A program made the translations under genes and the position numbers. Below the pieces are notes generated by a model that was given only the letters and a program-made list of their open reading frames with translations, searched no databases and was not told the origin of the DNA. Below, in pieces: positions 54,437 through 63,403 of a DNA stretch of 64,000 nucleotides (positions are counted from its first letter, which is position 1; every line of letters starts with the position of its first letter). Source of the DNA: Haemophilus parainfluenzae ATCC 33392 (lineage in GTDB: Bacteria; Pseudomonadota; Gammaproteobacteria; Enterobacterales; Pasteurellaceae); NCBI RefSeq assembly GCF_031191205.1, contig NZ_CP133470.1, positions 1,995,001-2,059,000 on the forward strand. The letters run 5' to 3'.

Positions 54437-56704
54437 ATGCAAGGGATCGAATTACGCATAAAAGGAAAAGTTCAGGGCGTGGGGTTTCGCCCTTTTGTCT
54501 GGCTTCTGGCAAATCAATATGGATTAAATGGAGATGTCAATAATGATGGACAAGGCGTGTTAATTCGTTTTGTCTCTCCACCAGCAAATGCAATTGAGCA
54601 ATTTTTATCCGACCTACAAAATAAACTCCCACCTCTAGCGCAAATTACTGACATTACTCAGCGCGCCATAGATTGGCCTGACGCAGCCACAGTAACAAGC
54701 TTTACTATCCGGGAAAGCGAAAACAATCAAATGGACACGCAAATTATTCCCGATGCAGCAACCTGTCCACATTGTTTAGCTGATTTATTCGATCCCAACA
54801 ATCGACGTTATCACTACCCTTTTACCAATTGTACCCATTGCGGCCCACGTTTTACTATCATTAAGGCAATTCCTTACGATCGAAAAAACACGGCGATGTC
54901 TGTTTTTCCACTTTGTCCACAATGTGAAAAAGAATATAAAGATCCCGCTGATCGTCGTTTTCATGCTCAACCCAATGCTTGTTCAGTCTGTGGACCCCAT
55001 ATCTGGTTGCAGGATCGAGAAGAGACACTCGCTACTCATGAAACCGCGCTAAAACAGACCGCACTTTTATTGCAACAAGGTTACATCGTCGCGGTAAAAG
55101 GCTTAGGCGGTTTCCATCTAGCCTGTGATTCGAATAATCAAAAGACGGTTGATTTATTACGTCAACGGAAACATCGTCCCACAAAACCATTAGCCATTAT
55201 GGTGCCAGATCTGCAGTTTTTACAGAATTTGAGTTCTCAAGAAACAGAATTGCTAACCAGCAGTGCAGCACCGATTGTACTACTAGCAAAACATAAAGTA
55301 CCCAATATTGCTGATAACATCGCACCTAACTTGCAAGAAATCGGCGTCATGCTTCCAAGTAATCCACTACAACATTTGTTATTACGCGCGATTAATCGTC
55401 CGCTCGTGATGACCTCTGCGAATGCCAGTGGGCAACCTCCTGTATTGAAAAATGAATATGCAGTGGAACAATTAGCTGATTTAGCGGATTTTTATCTTTG
55501 TCACAATCGCGATATTCTACAACGTGCCGATGATAGCCTTGTTCGCGTTGCCTTCGATGGATTAGAAACATTACGCCGTGCTCGTGGCTATGTACCTGAT
55601 GAAATACCGCTTGAAACACAAAGCACAAAAAATGTATTAGCATTGGGTTCTGATCTGAAAAATACCTTCTGCTTACTACGTCACAACAAAGCCATACTGA
55701 GTCAACATATTGGCGATACAGCAAATGAACAAGTGCGGTCACAATTAAGTGAAAACCTTGCATTATTTCAGCAGATTTACCAATTTAAACCAGACATCAT
55801 CGCGGTGGATACTCACCCTGACTATTTTTCATCTTCTATCGGAAAACAACTTGCTGAGCAGCAACAAATCCCCCCCATCGAAGTACTCCATCATCATGCT
55901 CATATTGTCAGCGTGATGGCCGAACATCATTGCAATGAACCTGTAATCGGTCTTGCACTAGACGGTATTGGCATGGGGGAAAATGGACAGCTTTGGGGGG
56001 GCGAATGTCTACTCGTTGACTATCAACATAATCAATATTTAGGTGGTCTGCCTGCTGTGGCTCTGCCGGGAGGCGATCTTGCAGCTAAACAACCTTGGCG
56101 CAACTGGTTGGCTCACCTGCATCAATTTGTACCACAATGGCAAGAAATTCTCACCAAAACCTGTACCGAACCGAATTGGCAAATATTAGTCAACGCCATT
56201 GAACGTGGACTCAATTGCCCACCTATATCATCTGCGGGTCGTTTATTTGATGCCGTAGCTTATGCTCTCGGTATTGCACCAACCATTGTTTCTTGGGAGG
56301 GCGAAGCTGCCTGTCATTTAGAAGCACTGGCAAATACCTCATCTTTGGCAACACAAGCACAAAGTGCGGTCAATATTCCAGTAAAAATGCCGCTTATCGG
56401 TAATAAACTGGATTTGGCTTATTTCTGGCAAAGTTGGTTGAATTACCAGGCGCCTGTCGCAGATAAAGCCTTTGCCTTTCATTATGCTCTCGCCCAAGGT
56501 TTTGCTGAACTTGCTGCGAACCAAGCACGAAAATACCAATGCCGTACTATCGTGCTGTCTGGCGGCGTGATGCATAACCAACTGCTACGTCGCTTATTAA
56601 AAGAAAATCTGAGCGAATTCCATGTACTGAGTGCGCATAAACTACCGATGGGTGATGGCGGACTCAGTTTAGGTCAGGCGGTTATTGCCATGCATAGAAA
56701 CTGA
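54437..56704 (+). CDS. hypF: Carbamoyltransferase HypF
   Basis: A 755-residue protein that makes the carbamoyl group, the source of the cyanide ligands, and passes it to HypE. Domains in order: acylphosphatase (GIELRIKGKVQGVGFRPFVW, to about 90); two zinc fingers (CPHC...CTHCGPRF and CPQC...CSVCGPH, about 105-185); YrdC-like domain (VKGLGGFHLACD, about 195-380); and a Kae1-like domain (LHHHAHIVSVMAEHH, VLSGGVMHN). The ATG at 54437 gives the normal N-terminus; the 54404 frame overlaps hypC. Confidence 0.95.
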   Translation: MQGIELRIKGKVQGVGFRPFVWLLANQYGLNGDVNNDGQGVLIRFVSPPANAIEQFLSDLQNKLPPLAQITDITQRAIDWPDAATVTSFTIRESENNQMDTQIIPDAATCPHCLADLFDPNNRRYHYPFTNCTHCGPRFTIIKAIPYDRKNTAMSVFPLCPQCEKEYKDPADRRFHAQPNACSVCGPHIWLQDREETLATHETALKQTALLLQQGYIVAVKGLGGFHLACDSNNQKTVDLLRQRKHRPTKPLAIMVPDLQFLQNLSSQETELLTSSAAPIVLLAKHKVPNIADNIAPNLQEIGVMLPSNPLQHLLLRAINRPLVMTSANASGQPPVLKNEYAVEQLADLADFYLCHNRDILQRADDSLVRVAFDGLETLRRARGYVPDEIPLETQSTKNVLALGSDLKNTFCLLRHNKAILSQHIGDTANEQVRSQLSENLALFQQIYQFKPDIIAVDTHPDYFSSSIGKQLAEQQQIPPIEVLHHHAHIVSVMAEHHCNEPVIGLALDGIGMGENGQLWGGECLLVDYQHNQYLGGLPAVALPGGDLAAKQPWRNWLAHLHQFVPQWQEILTKTCTEPNWQILVNAIERGLNCPPISSAGRLFDAVAYALGIAPTIVSWEGEAACHLEALANTSSLATQAQSAVNIPVKMPLIGNKLDLAYFWQSWLNYQAPVADKAFAFHYALAQGFAELAANQARKYQCRTIVLSGGVMHNQLLRRLLKENLSEFHVLSAHKLPMGDGGLSLGQAVIAMHRN

Positions 56705-56727
56705 TCATCCTTAATGTTAAATATAAG

Positions 56728-56769
56728 AAAAAGAGTTAATCGAAAAGTGACGATTAACTCTTTTATTTT
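56728..56769. terminator. Bidirectional terminator between hypF and lysO
   Basis: AAAAGAGTTAATCG and CGATTAACTCTTTT pair perfectly around an 8-base loop with flanking A and T runs. It marks the right boundary of the nickel/hydrogenase island. Confidence 0.88.
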
Positions 56770-56781
56770 TGTATTTCTTTT

Positions 56782-57702
56782 TTATAACGGAATACTGGAA
56801 AAGAAAACCAATAGTAACGGTGGCAGAATATTCGTAACAAAGCCGAATGAAATCGCAATTGGCGTGACTTCAATACCTCCTGCTTTTTGAATAATTGGCA
56901 AGGTACAATCTATTGCTGTCGCACCCGTAATCCCAATTGCAGTCGAACGGAAATGACGCATAAATAATGGGATCACAAATAAGCTGACAATTTCACGGGA
57001 TAAGTCATTAAAAAAGGCAATACTGCCCTGCACCGGTCCCCATGCATTGGTCAATACTACACTAGATAACGAATACCAACCCATTCCAGAGGCAAATGCC
57101 AGCCCTTGTGTAATTGGCATAGCCAAAACGAAAGCAGCAATGATACCACCTAATAATGAAGTAAAAGTAAACACCATCCCTGTTTGGAAACCTCGTTTAT
57201 TGAAAAGGGCCTCTTTTAAGGAAATACCGTTATTTCTTAGCTGAATCCCCACAAAGAAAATCAGTACGATCAATACATACAGATTAATTCCGGTAGGTAA
57301 CATGAGATAGGATTTGAATAAGAAACCACAAAGGGTGCCGATCACTACCGTGCCGGAAAGTTTGAGTGAGTCAATTAAGGAGTGCCAACGAGAATCAATT
57401 TTACCTTGTGATTTAAGTGGCTCAGCGGGGTTAAAGCGGTCATAAAGCATCAAACCAACCATATTAGATCCCAAAATGATCGCAGACAGTGTCACCGCAG
57501 TTGTGCCAATAATCGGCAGTTTATGCTCTAAATCATCTAACTGACCAAGTAAATAGCCCATTAAGAAAAGAATAATATAAAGCAAAAACATCACGATATG
57601 ATTTATTTTTGCAATATAGGATTTATTATTGACCTTTAATAAATAACCTAACACCATTGGTATTAAGACAATTAATAAGCCATTTATCATATCCTGCATC
57701 AT
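56782..57702 (-). CDS. lysO: Lysine exporter LysO (YbjE family)
   Basis: A 306-residue inner-membrane protein with about eight helices, resembling E. coli LysO/YbjE: NGLLIVLIPMVLGYLL at the N-terminus, LIFFVGIQLRNNGISLKEALFNKRG, ASGMGWYSLSSVVLTNAWGPV and STAIGITGATAIDCTLPII match in order. It exports L-lysine and toxic lysine analogues. Three ATGs are possible (57702, 57699, 57690); AAAGGAA suits the first two. In E. coli lysO is ArgR-regulated; I did not find a clear ARG box here. Confidence 0.88.
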   Translation of the reverse strand: MMQDMINGLLIVLIPMVLGYLLKVNNKSYIAKINHIVMFLLYIILFLMGYLLGQLDDLEHKLPIIGTTAVTLSAIILGSNMVGLMLYDRFNPAEPLKSQGKIDSRWHSLIDSLKLSGTVVIGTLCGFLFKSYLMLPTGINLYVLIVLIFFVGIQLRNNGISLKEALFNKRGFQTGMVFTFTSLLGGIIAAFVLAMPITQGLAFASGMGWYSLSSVVLTNAWGPVQGSIAFFNDLSREIVSLFVIPLFMRHFRSTAIGITGATAIDCTLPIIQKAGGIEVTPIAISFGFVTNILPPLLLVFFSSIPL

Positions 57703-57765
57703 ACATTTCCTTTCTTATTCCATTAGAGCTAGCATACCCTTTTTATCCCATTTTTTCAAAGCGCA

Positions 57766-57802
57766 TAAAAAAAGTGCGGTCAAAATTGACCGCACTTTTA
57801 AT
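57766..57802 (-). terminator. USS-pair terminator of the DAHP synthase gene
   Basis: AAAAGTGCGGTCAA and TTGACCGCACTTTT pair with almost no loop beyond AA, with flanking A and T runs. It lies 21 bases past the aroG stop on the minus strand. Confidence 0.87.
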
Positions 57803-57822
57803 CATCTAAAAAATTAAATTTA

Positions 57823-58914
57823 TTAGCCATTTACTTGGCGACGTGCTAATACAGCATCGGATAACTGTTTTAACACGATTTCTGTATCTTCCCAACCGAT
57901 ACAAGCATCAGTGATACTTTGCCCGTAAGTCTGAGCTTTACCATCGACTAAGTCTTGACGACCTTCAACGATATGACTTTCCACCATAACACCGAAGATC
58001 TGCTTTGAACCACCTGCAATTTGCTGGCAAACATCTTCACAAACTTCCATTTGTTTTTTAAATTGTTTGCTACTATTTGCATGACTGAAATCAACCATTA
58101 CATGTGGAATACGACCTGATTTTTCGATCTCTGCACAAACTTTTGCAACATCTTCTGCTTTATAGTTAGGACCTTTATCCCCACCACGTAAAATGATGTG
58201 ACAGTCTTCATTTCCTTTTGTTGAAACAATGGCAGAATGACCAAATTTTGTCACAGACAAGAAATAATGCGAAGCTTCTGCCGCGCCCATTGCATCTAAG
58301 GCGACTTTCACGCCACCATTTGTGCCATTTTTAAAGCCTACCGCACAAGATAAGCCTGAAGCTAATTCTCGGTGTACTTGAGATTCAGTTGTTCTCGCAC
58401 CAATTGCGCCCCAGCTCATGAAATCAGCCACATATTGTGGTGTGATCATATCTAAGAACTCACCTGCTGACGGGACGCCTAAATTATTGATGTCAGATAA
58501 TAATTTACGTGCAATACGTAAACCATCATTTAAACGATATGTATCATTTAAATAAGGATCGTTAATTAAGCCTTTCCAACCTACTGTTGTACGCGGTTTT
58601 TCAAAGTAAACACGCATCACCACTTCAAGTGTATCTTTATATTCATCACGTAATACTTTTAAACGTTTGGCATAATCTAATGCGGCTTTAGGATCATGAA
58701 TAGAACAAGGACCAATTACTACAAGTAAACGGTCATCTTTTCCATGAATAATATTGTGTGCGTGCAAGCGGGTTTCATGAACTAAATCAGCCGCTTCTTG
58801 ACTTGCAGGAAATTTTTCTAATAAGGCAATTGGGGGTAATACCTGATCGACTTTTTCAATTCGGGTATCATCATTTGCAACTTTTACTTCGATTTCTTCT
58901 TTCTTCGTCGCCAT
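57823..58914 (-). CDS. aroG: 3-deoxy-7-phosphoheptulonate (DAHP) synthase, AroG/F/H class I
   Basis: A 363-residue enzyme that condenses phosphoenolpyruvate and erythrose-4-phosphate to start aromatic amino-acid synthesis. Active-site segments are VIGPCSIHDPKAALDYAKRL, YFEKPRTTVGWKGLINDP, GARTTESQVHRELASGLSCAVGFKNGTNGG, ILRGG and VDFSHANSSK. The overall sequence is closest to AroG-type (Phe-sensitive) enzymes, yet a TrpR operator lies in the promoter, a control that in E. coli belongs to aroH. The allosteric specificity is therefore not certain. Confidence 0.9.
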   Translation of the reverse strand: MATKKEEIEVKVANDDTRIEKVDQVLPPIALLEKFPASQEAADLVHETRLHAHNIIHGKDDRLLVVIGPCSIHDPKAALDYAKRLKVLRDEYKDTLEVVMRVYFEKPRTTVGWKGLINDPYLNDTYRLNDGLRIARKLLSDINNLGVPSAGEFLDMITPQYVADFMSWGAIGARTTESQVHRELASGLSCAVGFKNGTNGGVKVALDAMGAAEASHYFLSVTKFGHSAIVSTKGNEDCHIILRGGDKGPNYKAEDVAKVCAEIEKSGRIPHVMVDFSHANSSKQFKKQMEVCEDVCQQIAGGSKQIFGVMVESHIVEGRQDLVDGKAQTYGQSITDACIGWEDTEIVLKQLSDAVLARRQVNG

Positions 58915-58979
58915 ATGTCACTCTCTAAATCTTAAATGTTGTGCTTAAATCTAATGGCGTTACTCTACACCTATTTTTT

Positions 58980-58997
58980 GTACTAGTAAACTAGTTC
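58980..58997 (-). promoter_or_regulatory. TrpR operator before the DAHP synthase gene
   Basis: Read on the minus strand, GAACTAGTTTACTAGTAC differs from the E. coli trp operator (GAACTAGTTAACTAGTAC, as I recall it) at one base. Its TTTACT could be the -10 hexamer, as in the trp promoter, with TTGTGT upstream as a weak -35. It lies 66 bases before the start codon. Confidence 0.8.
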
Positions 58998-59259
58998 ATT
59001 TGAATTCTTACACAATTATTATGTGATTGCGTAAAATTTATACTACCTAGGCAGTAAAACAGGGCGTTATTAAACTATATTTCCGCCTTGTCTGGCAAGG
59101 TTTTTGACGTAAAAATAGGTTGTACCAGCCCTATTTAAACAGAATGATTCTTTTATTCTTCAAATTAACAAAGAGGTTTAGATAAATGCGGGCAAAAAGA
59201 ACAATTTCAACATCTACCGTACTTTTTAAAAATATTTTTTCAATGCCCTTGTTTTTACT
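58998..59259. other. Intergenic DNA between the aroG and degP promoters
   Basis: Part of the 414-bp gap between two divergent genes. It holds a CTAG-centred imperfect palindrome (TACTACCTAGGCAGTA, 59041-59056), which may be a second weak TrpR-type site. A 34-codon reading frame (59186-59290, beginning MRAKRT, preceded by AAGAGG) has a hydrophobic C-terminal half; I have no evidence that it is expressed. Confidence 0.4.
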
Positions 59260-59287
59260 GAACATCCCCCTCATTTTTTTGTCTGAT
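59260..59287 (+). promoter_or_regulatory. Sigma-E-like promoter for degP
   Basis: GAACAT (59260-59265), a 16-base spacer and TCTGAT (59282-59287) follow the sigma-E pattern GAACTT-N16-TCTGA, including that of E. coli degP. The predicted transcript starts about 35 bases before the coding region. Confidence 0.7.
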
Positions 59288-59328
59288 TGAACACTTATTC
59301 AGTCATTTATTTTTACTTGGAGAACTCT

Positions 59329-60720
59329 ATGAAGAAAAGAAATTTTGTATTAACCGGTATAGCATTAGGTTTAAGCGTGTTTGCAACCTCTTTATCCGTT
59401 CAAGCGGCTATTCCAAATGAGATTGTCGAACAAGGCAGCCTTGCACCAATGTTAGAAAAAGCACAAGCAGCAGTTGTGACCCTTTCTGTTGAAGGCAAAG
59501 CAAAAGCTAACAGCCGTTCAGCATTACCTGATGATATTCCAGAAGAATTTAAATTTTTCTTTGGTGATCAATTTGGCGAACAATTCGGCGGAGATCGTGG
59601 TGCATCACGCAACTTCCGCGGTTTAGGTTCTGGCGTGATCATCAATGCAGATAAAGGCTATGTTTTAACGAACAATCACGTCGTAGATGGCGCAGATAAA
59701 ATTACCGTAAAATTACAAGACGGACGTGAATTCAAAGCCAAACTCGTTGGAAAAGACGAACAATCTGATATCGCTTTAGTACAAATCGAAAAACCAACTA
59801 ACCTCACCGCGATCAAAATGGCTGACTCCGATAAATTACGCGTAGGTGATTTTACCGTTGCTATCGGTAACCCATTCGGTTTAGGCCAAACCGTCACCTC
59901 TGGTATTGTTTCGGCGCTAGGTCGCTCTACTGGTTCAGATAGCGGTGCATATGAAAACTATATCCAAACTGATGCGGCGGTAAACCGTGGTAACTCTGGT
60001 GGTGCATTATTGAATTTACAAGGTGAATTAATTGGTATTAATACCGCAATTATTTCTCCAAGTGGCGGTAACGCCGGGATTGCATTTGCAATTCCAAGCA
60101 ACCAAGCCAACAACCTTGTCCAACAAATCTTAGAATTTGGTGAAGTACGTCGTGGTTTACTCGGTATTAAAGGTGGCGAATTAAATGCCGATTTAGCAAA
60201 AGCCTTTAATGTTAGTGCACAACAAGGTGCATTTGTGAGTGAAGTCATTCCAAATTCTGCTGCAGAAAAAGCTGGCTTGAAAGCGGGTGATGTGATCACT
60301 GCAATGAATGGTCAGAAAATCTCAAGCTTCGCCGAAATGCGTGCAAAAATTGCAACTTCTGGTGCAGGTAAAGAAATTGAACTCACTTATTTACGTGATG
60401 GCAAAACTGACAACGTAAAAGTGACCTTACAAGCAGACGATGGCTCTCAAACGGCAAGTAAAACAGAACTTCCTGCACTAGATGGTGCAACCTTAAACAA
60501 CTACGATGCAAAAGGTGTTAAAGGTGTAGAAATTAGTAAAGTACAGCCAAATTCAATGGCGGCACAACGCGGTTTAAAATCGGGTGATATCATCATCGGC
60601 ATCAACCGTCAGCCAATTGAAAGCACGCAAGACTTACGCAAAGCGCTAGATGAAAAACCATCTGCTGTTGCACTCAATATCTTACGTGGTAAAAACAACT
60701 TCTACTTATTAGTGCAATAA
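59329..60720 (+). CDS. degP: Periplasmic serine protease/chaperone DegP (HtrA family)
   Basis: A 463-residue protease that degrades or refolds damaged envelope proteins. Signal peptide MKKRNFVLTGIALGLSVFA...VQA, trypsin-like domain with catalytic triad His117 (TNNHVVDG), Asp147 (QSDIALVQI) and Ser223 (NRGNSGGALLN), then two PDZ domains (about 270-355 and 370-460). The two PDZ domains exclude DegS; DegQ is a near alternative, but the envelope-stress promoter favours DegP. The start follows TTGGAG. Monocistronic. Confidence 0.93.
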   Translation: MKKRNFVLTGIALGLSVFATSLSVQAAIPNEIVEQGSLAPMLEKAQAAVVTLSVEGKAKANSRSALPDDIPEEFKFFFGDQFGEQFGGDRGASRNFRGLGSGVIINADKGYVLTNNHVVDGADKITVKLQDGREFKAKLVGKDEQSDIALVQIEKPTNLTAIKMADSDKLRVGDFTVAIGNPFGLGQTVTSGIVSALGRSTGSDSGAYENYIQTDAAVNRGNSGGALLNLQGELIGINTAIISPSGGNAGIAFAIPSNQANNLVQQILEFGEVRRGLLGIKGGELNADLAKAFNVSAQQGAFVSEVIPNSAAEKAGLKAGDVITAMNGQKISSFAEMRAKIATSGAGKEIELTYLRDGKTDNVKVTLQADDGSQTASKTELPALDGATLNNYDAKGVKGVEISKVQPNSMAAQRGLKSGDIIIGINRQPIESTQDLRKALDEKPSAVALNILRGKNNFYLLVQ

Positions 60721-60723
60721 AAT

Positions 60724-60757
60724 AAAAAAAGAGCGGTCAAATTAACCGCTCTTTTTC
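60724..60757. terminator. Terminator between degP and uvrB (degenerate USS pair)
   Basis: AAAAAGAGCGGT (60726-60737) and ACCGCTCTTTTT (60745-60756) form a perfect hairpin. Both arms differ from the uptake signal core by the same compensated change (AGAGCGGT instead of AGTGCGGT). Confidence 0.85.
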
Positions 60758-60758
60758 T

Positions 60759-62795
60759 TTATTCCGATATCATAAATTGCTCTCTCAATTGATGAAGCTT
60801 ATCGCGTACTGCGGCGGCTTTTTCAAACTCAAGATCTTGAGCAAATTTATACATTTGTTGTTCCAATTTCTTAATTTGTTGTTGGAATTCTTTGGCGGAT
60901 TTAGGTGCATTGTAAAGTGCGGTCGGTTCAGCTGCTGTTTTACCACGCTGTTTCGATTTGGCTTTTTGATTTGCACCTTGACCAATATCTAACAACTCGC
61001 CCACTTTCTTATTCAATGCCTGTGGAACAATGCCGTGCTCTTCATTGTATTTCATTTGTTTTTCACGACGGCGATTCGTTTCGGTAATGGCTTTTTCCAT
61101 AGATTTAGTGATGCTATCCGCATATAAAATTGCTTTACCATTTAAGTTTCGAGCAGCACGGCCGATAGTTTGGATTAAGGAACGTTCAGAACGCAAGAAA
61201 CCTTCTTTATCCGCATCTAAAATTGCCACAAGAGAGACTTCTGGAATATCCAAGCCCTCACGTAACAAGTTGATACCAACCAATACATCAAACTCGCCTA
61301 AACGTAAATCACGAATAATCTCTACACGCTCAACAGTATCAATATCTGAATGCAAATAACGGACACGAATACCGTGCTCGTCTAGGTAATCCGTTAAATC
61401 TTCCGCCATTTTCTTCGTCAGCGTTGTCACTAAAACACGCTCATTTTTGTCCGCTCTTTGACGTGCTTCAGACAGCAAATCATCCACTTGAATGGACACT
61501 GGACGAATTTCAATTTGCGGATCGAGTAAGCCTGTTGGACGCACAACCTGATCGACAATTTCAGTACCCGATTTTTCCAATTCATAAGGACCAGGTGTCG
61601 CTGAAACGTAAATCGTCTGTGGCGCTAAACGTTCAAACTCTTCAAAACGCAATGGACGGTTATCTAATGCAGAAGGCAAACGGAAACCATATTCCACCAA
61701 AGTTTCTTTACGTGAGCGGTCTCCACGATACATCCCACCAATTTGTGGTACTGTCACGTGTGATTCATCAATAATCAAAATCGCATCAGACGGCATATAA
61801 TCAAATAATGTCGGAGGCGGTTCGCCTTCATTTCGGCCAGAAAGATAGCGTGAATAGTTTTCGATGCCTGAGCAATAACCGAGCTCGTTCATCATCTCAA
61901 TATCAAACTGCGTGCGTTGGGTAATGCGCTGCTCTTCCAACAATTTATGCTCTTTGATGAAATACTCACGGCGTTGCACAAGTTCCGCTTTGATTTTTTC
62001 AATAGCATCTAAAATACGTTCTCTCGGTGTCACATAGTGCGTTTTCGGATATACCGTAAAACGAGGAACAGCACCAAAACTTGTGCCCGTTAAAGGATCA
62101 AATAAACTTAAACGTTCAATTTCATCATCAAATAATTCAATTCGTATCGCACGATCGTCCGATTCCGCAGGGAAAATATCAATCACTTCGCCGCGCACAC
62201 GGAATGTACCACGCTGAAAGGCTTGATCGTTTCTTGTGTATTGTAATTCCGCCAACTTCGCTAAAATCTGACGTTGATTGATAATTGCACCTTGCTGTAA
62301 ATGCAACATCATTTGTAAATAGCTATCTGGGTCCCCCAAACCATAAATCGCTGAAACAGATGCGACTACGATAGTATCTCGACGCTCCAAAAATGACTTC
62401 GTAGCTGAAAGACGCATCTGTTCAATCTGATCATTAATAGAAGCATCTTTCTCAATAAAGGTATCACTACTCGGTACATAAGCTTCCGGCTGATAGTAAT
62501 CATAGTATGAGACGAAATACTCCACCGCGTTTTCAGGAAAGAATGCTTTCATTTCTGCATAAAGCTGAGCAGCAAGGGTTTTATTTGGGGCAAGTAACAT
62601 TGCTGGGCGATTTAACGTCGCGATAACATTTGCAATAGTAAAGGTTTTACCAGAGCCCGTTACCCCGAGAAGGGTTTGATGCGCCAAACCATCCTCTAAA
62701 TTTTCGACTAATTTTTCGATTGCTTGGGGCTGATCACCGGACGGTTTAAAATCGGAATGAAGGATAAAAGGCTTCGTGTTAATTTTCTCTGCCAT
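60759..62795 (-). CDS. uvrB: UvrABC excision nuclease subunit B
   Basis: A 678-residue DNA-repair helicase-like protein that verifies damage handed over by UvrA and recruits UvrC. Walker A is [14 protein letters not shown], the beta-hairpin region is [26 protein letters not shown], helicase motif II is IIDESHVT, motif VI is [19 protein letters not shown], and the C-terminal UVR coiled coil is [25 protein letters not shown]. The ATG at 62795 is preferred over a TTG at 62807. No clear LexA box lies upstream. It is convergent with degP. Confidence 0.96.
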   Translation of the reverse strand: MAEKINTKPFILHSDFKPSGDQPQAIEKLVENLEDGLAHQTLLGVTGSGKTFTIANVIATLNRPAMLLAPNKTLAAQLYAEMKAFFPENAVEYFVSYYDYYQPEAYVPSSDTFIEKDASINDQIEQMRLSATKSFLERRDTIVVASVSAIYGLGDPDSYLQMMLHLQQGAIINQRQILAKLAELQYTRNDQAFQRGTFRVRGEVIDIFPAESDDRAIRIELFDDEIERLSLFDPLTGTSFGAVPRFTVYPKTHYVTPRERILDAIEKIKAELVQRREYFIKEHKLLEEQRITQRTQFDIEMMNELGYCSGIENYSRYLSGRNEGEPPPTLFDYMPSDAILIIDESHVTVPQIGGMYRGDRSRKETLVEYGFRLPSALDNRPLRFEEFERLAPQTIYVSATPGPYELEKSGTEIVDQVVRPTGLLDPQIEIRPVSIQVDDLLSEARQRADKNERVLVTTLTKKMAEDLTDYLDEHGIRVRYLHSDIDTVERVEIIRDLRLGEFDVLVGINLLREGLDIPEVSLVAILDADKEGFLRSERSLIQTIGRAARNLNGKAILYADSITKSMEKAITETNRRREKQMKYNEEHGIVPQALNKKVGELLDIGQGANQKAKSKQRGKTAAEPTALYNAPKSAKEFQQQIKKLEQQMYKFAQDLEFEKAAAVRDKLHQLREQFMISE

Positions 62796-63195
62796 AAGTG
62801 TGGTCAATTTTTTTACTGTTTTAGAAGTGTGGTTATTTTAACACATTTATTACTCCAAATTGAGCGATAAAAATCCAAGTTTTACACACACTTAGGCGTG
62901 TCAAGTCTTAAACACTTCAAAATTGAAAAATATTTTATTTTTTTTGCTGGACTTTATTTAACGTATTGATATTTAAACAAATATTACCGAATGGCTAATA
63001 GATGAGCAATTTGAGACAAAGCCAGTCTGCACCAGTGGTTGACCATTTTAAACAAAAACAATCCACAAAGTTATCCACAGGCTTTGTGGATAGCAAAAAC
63101 GGTAAATTTTTTTGTAATTTTTTTCATTTTGAGTATTGACAAGCGACAGGTCGCTCATTAAAATGCGCGCCTATTCTTTGTAATACCAAATTTAT
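62796..63195. other. Intergenic region between uvrB and tRNA-Asn with DnaA-box-like sites
   Basis: 400 bp without a protein gene. CAATCCACA (63059-63067), TTATCCACA (63071-63079) and the inverse of CTATCCACA (63085-63093) are three DnaA-box-like 9-mers within 35 bp; the last two also form an 8-bp stem with a 7-base loop. Two degenerate USS (AAGTGTGGT) lie close to the uvrB start. The tRNA promoter occupies the right end. Confidence 0.5.
63136..63164 (+). promoter_or_regulatory. tRNA-Asn promoter
   Basis: TTGACA (63136-63141), a 17-base spacer and TAAAAT (63159-63164), followed by the GC-rich discriminator GCGCGCC typical of stringently controlled stable-RNA promoters. Confidence 0.85.
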
Positions 63196-63271
63196 TCCTC
63201 CTTAGTTCAGTCGGTAGAACGGTGGACTGTTAATCCATATGTCGCAGGTTCGAGTCCCGCAGGAGGAGCCA
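63196..63271 (+). tRNA. tRNA-Asn (anticodon GTT)
   Basis: 76 bases including an encoded CCA end. The acceptor arms TCCTCCT (63196-63202) and AGGAGGA (63261-63267) pair fully; anticodon GTT is at 63229-63231, and the T arm reads GCAGGTTCGAGTCCCGC. A strong promoter precedes it and a terminator follows. Confidence 0.96.
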
Positions 63272-63340
63272 AATTTCTCTTTTGGTTTAGCTTTCGTTTG
63301 TCTCCTTTTACGAATCCTAAATTTGTAGCCAAAAGAATTT

Positions 63341-63370
63341 AAGCCCATCGTGTTGATGGGCTTTATTTTT
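63341..63370. terminator. Terminator after tRNA-Asn
   Basis: AAGCCCATC and GATGGGCTT form a strong hairpin followed by a T-rich stretch (TTTATTTTT). It lies between the tRNA and the convergent gene at 63404. Confidence 0.87.
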
Positions 63371-63403
63371 ATCTAATCTATACTGATTTAATGAATTATC
63401 AGG

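Noticed and set aside
62996-63200. Chromosomal replication origin
   Set aside because: There are only three DnaA-like boxes, no 13-mer AT-rich unwinding array was recognised, and no dnaA, gidA or rpmH gene is nearby.
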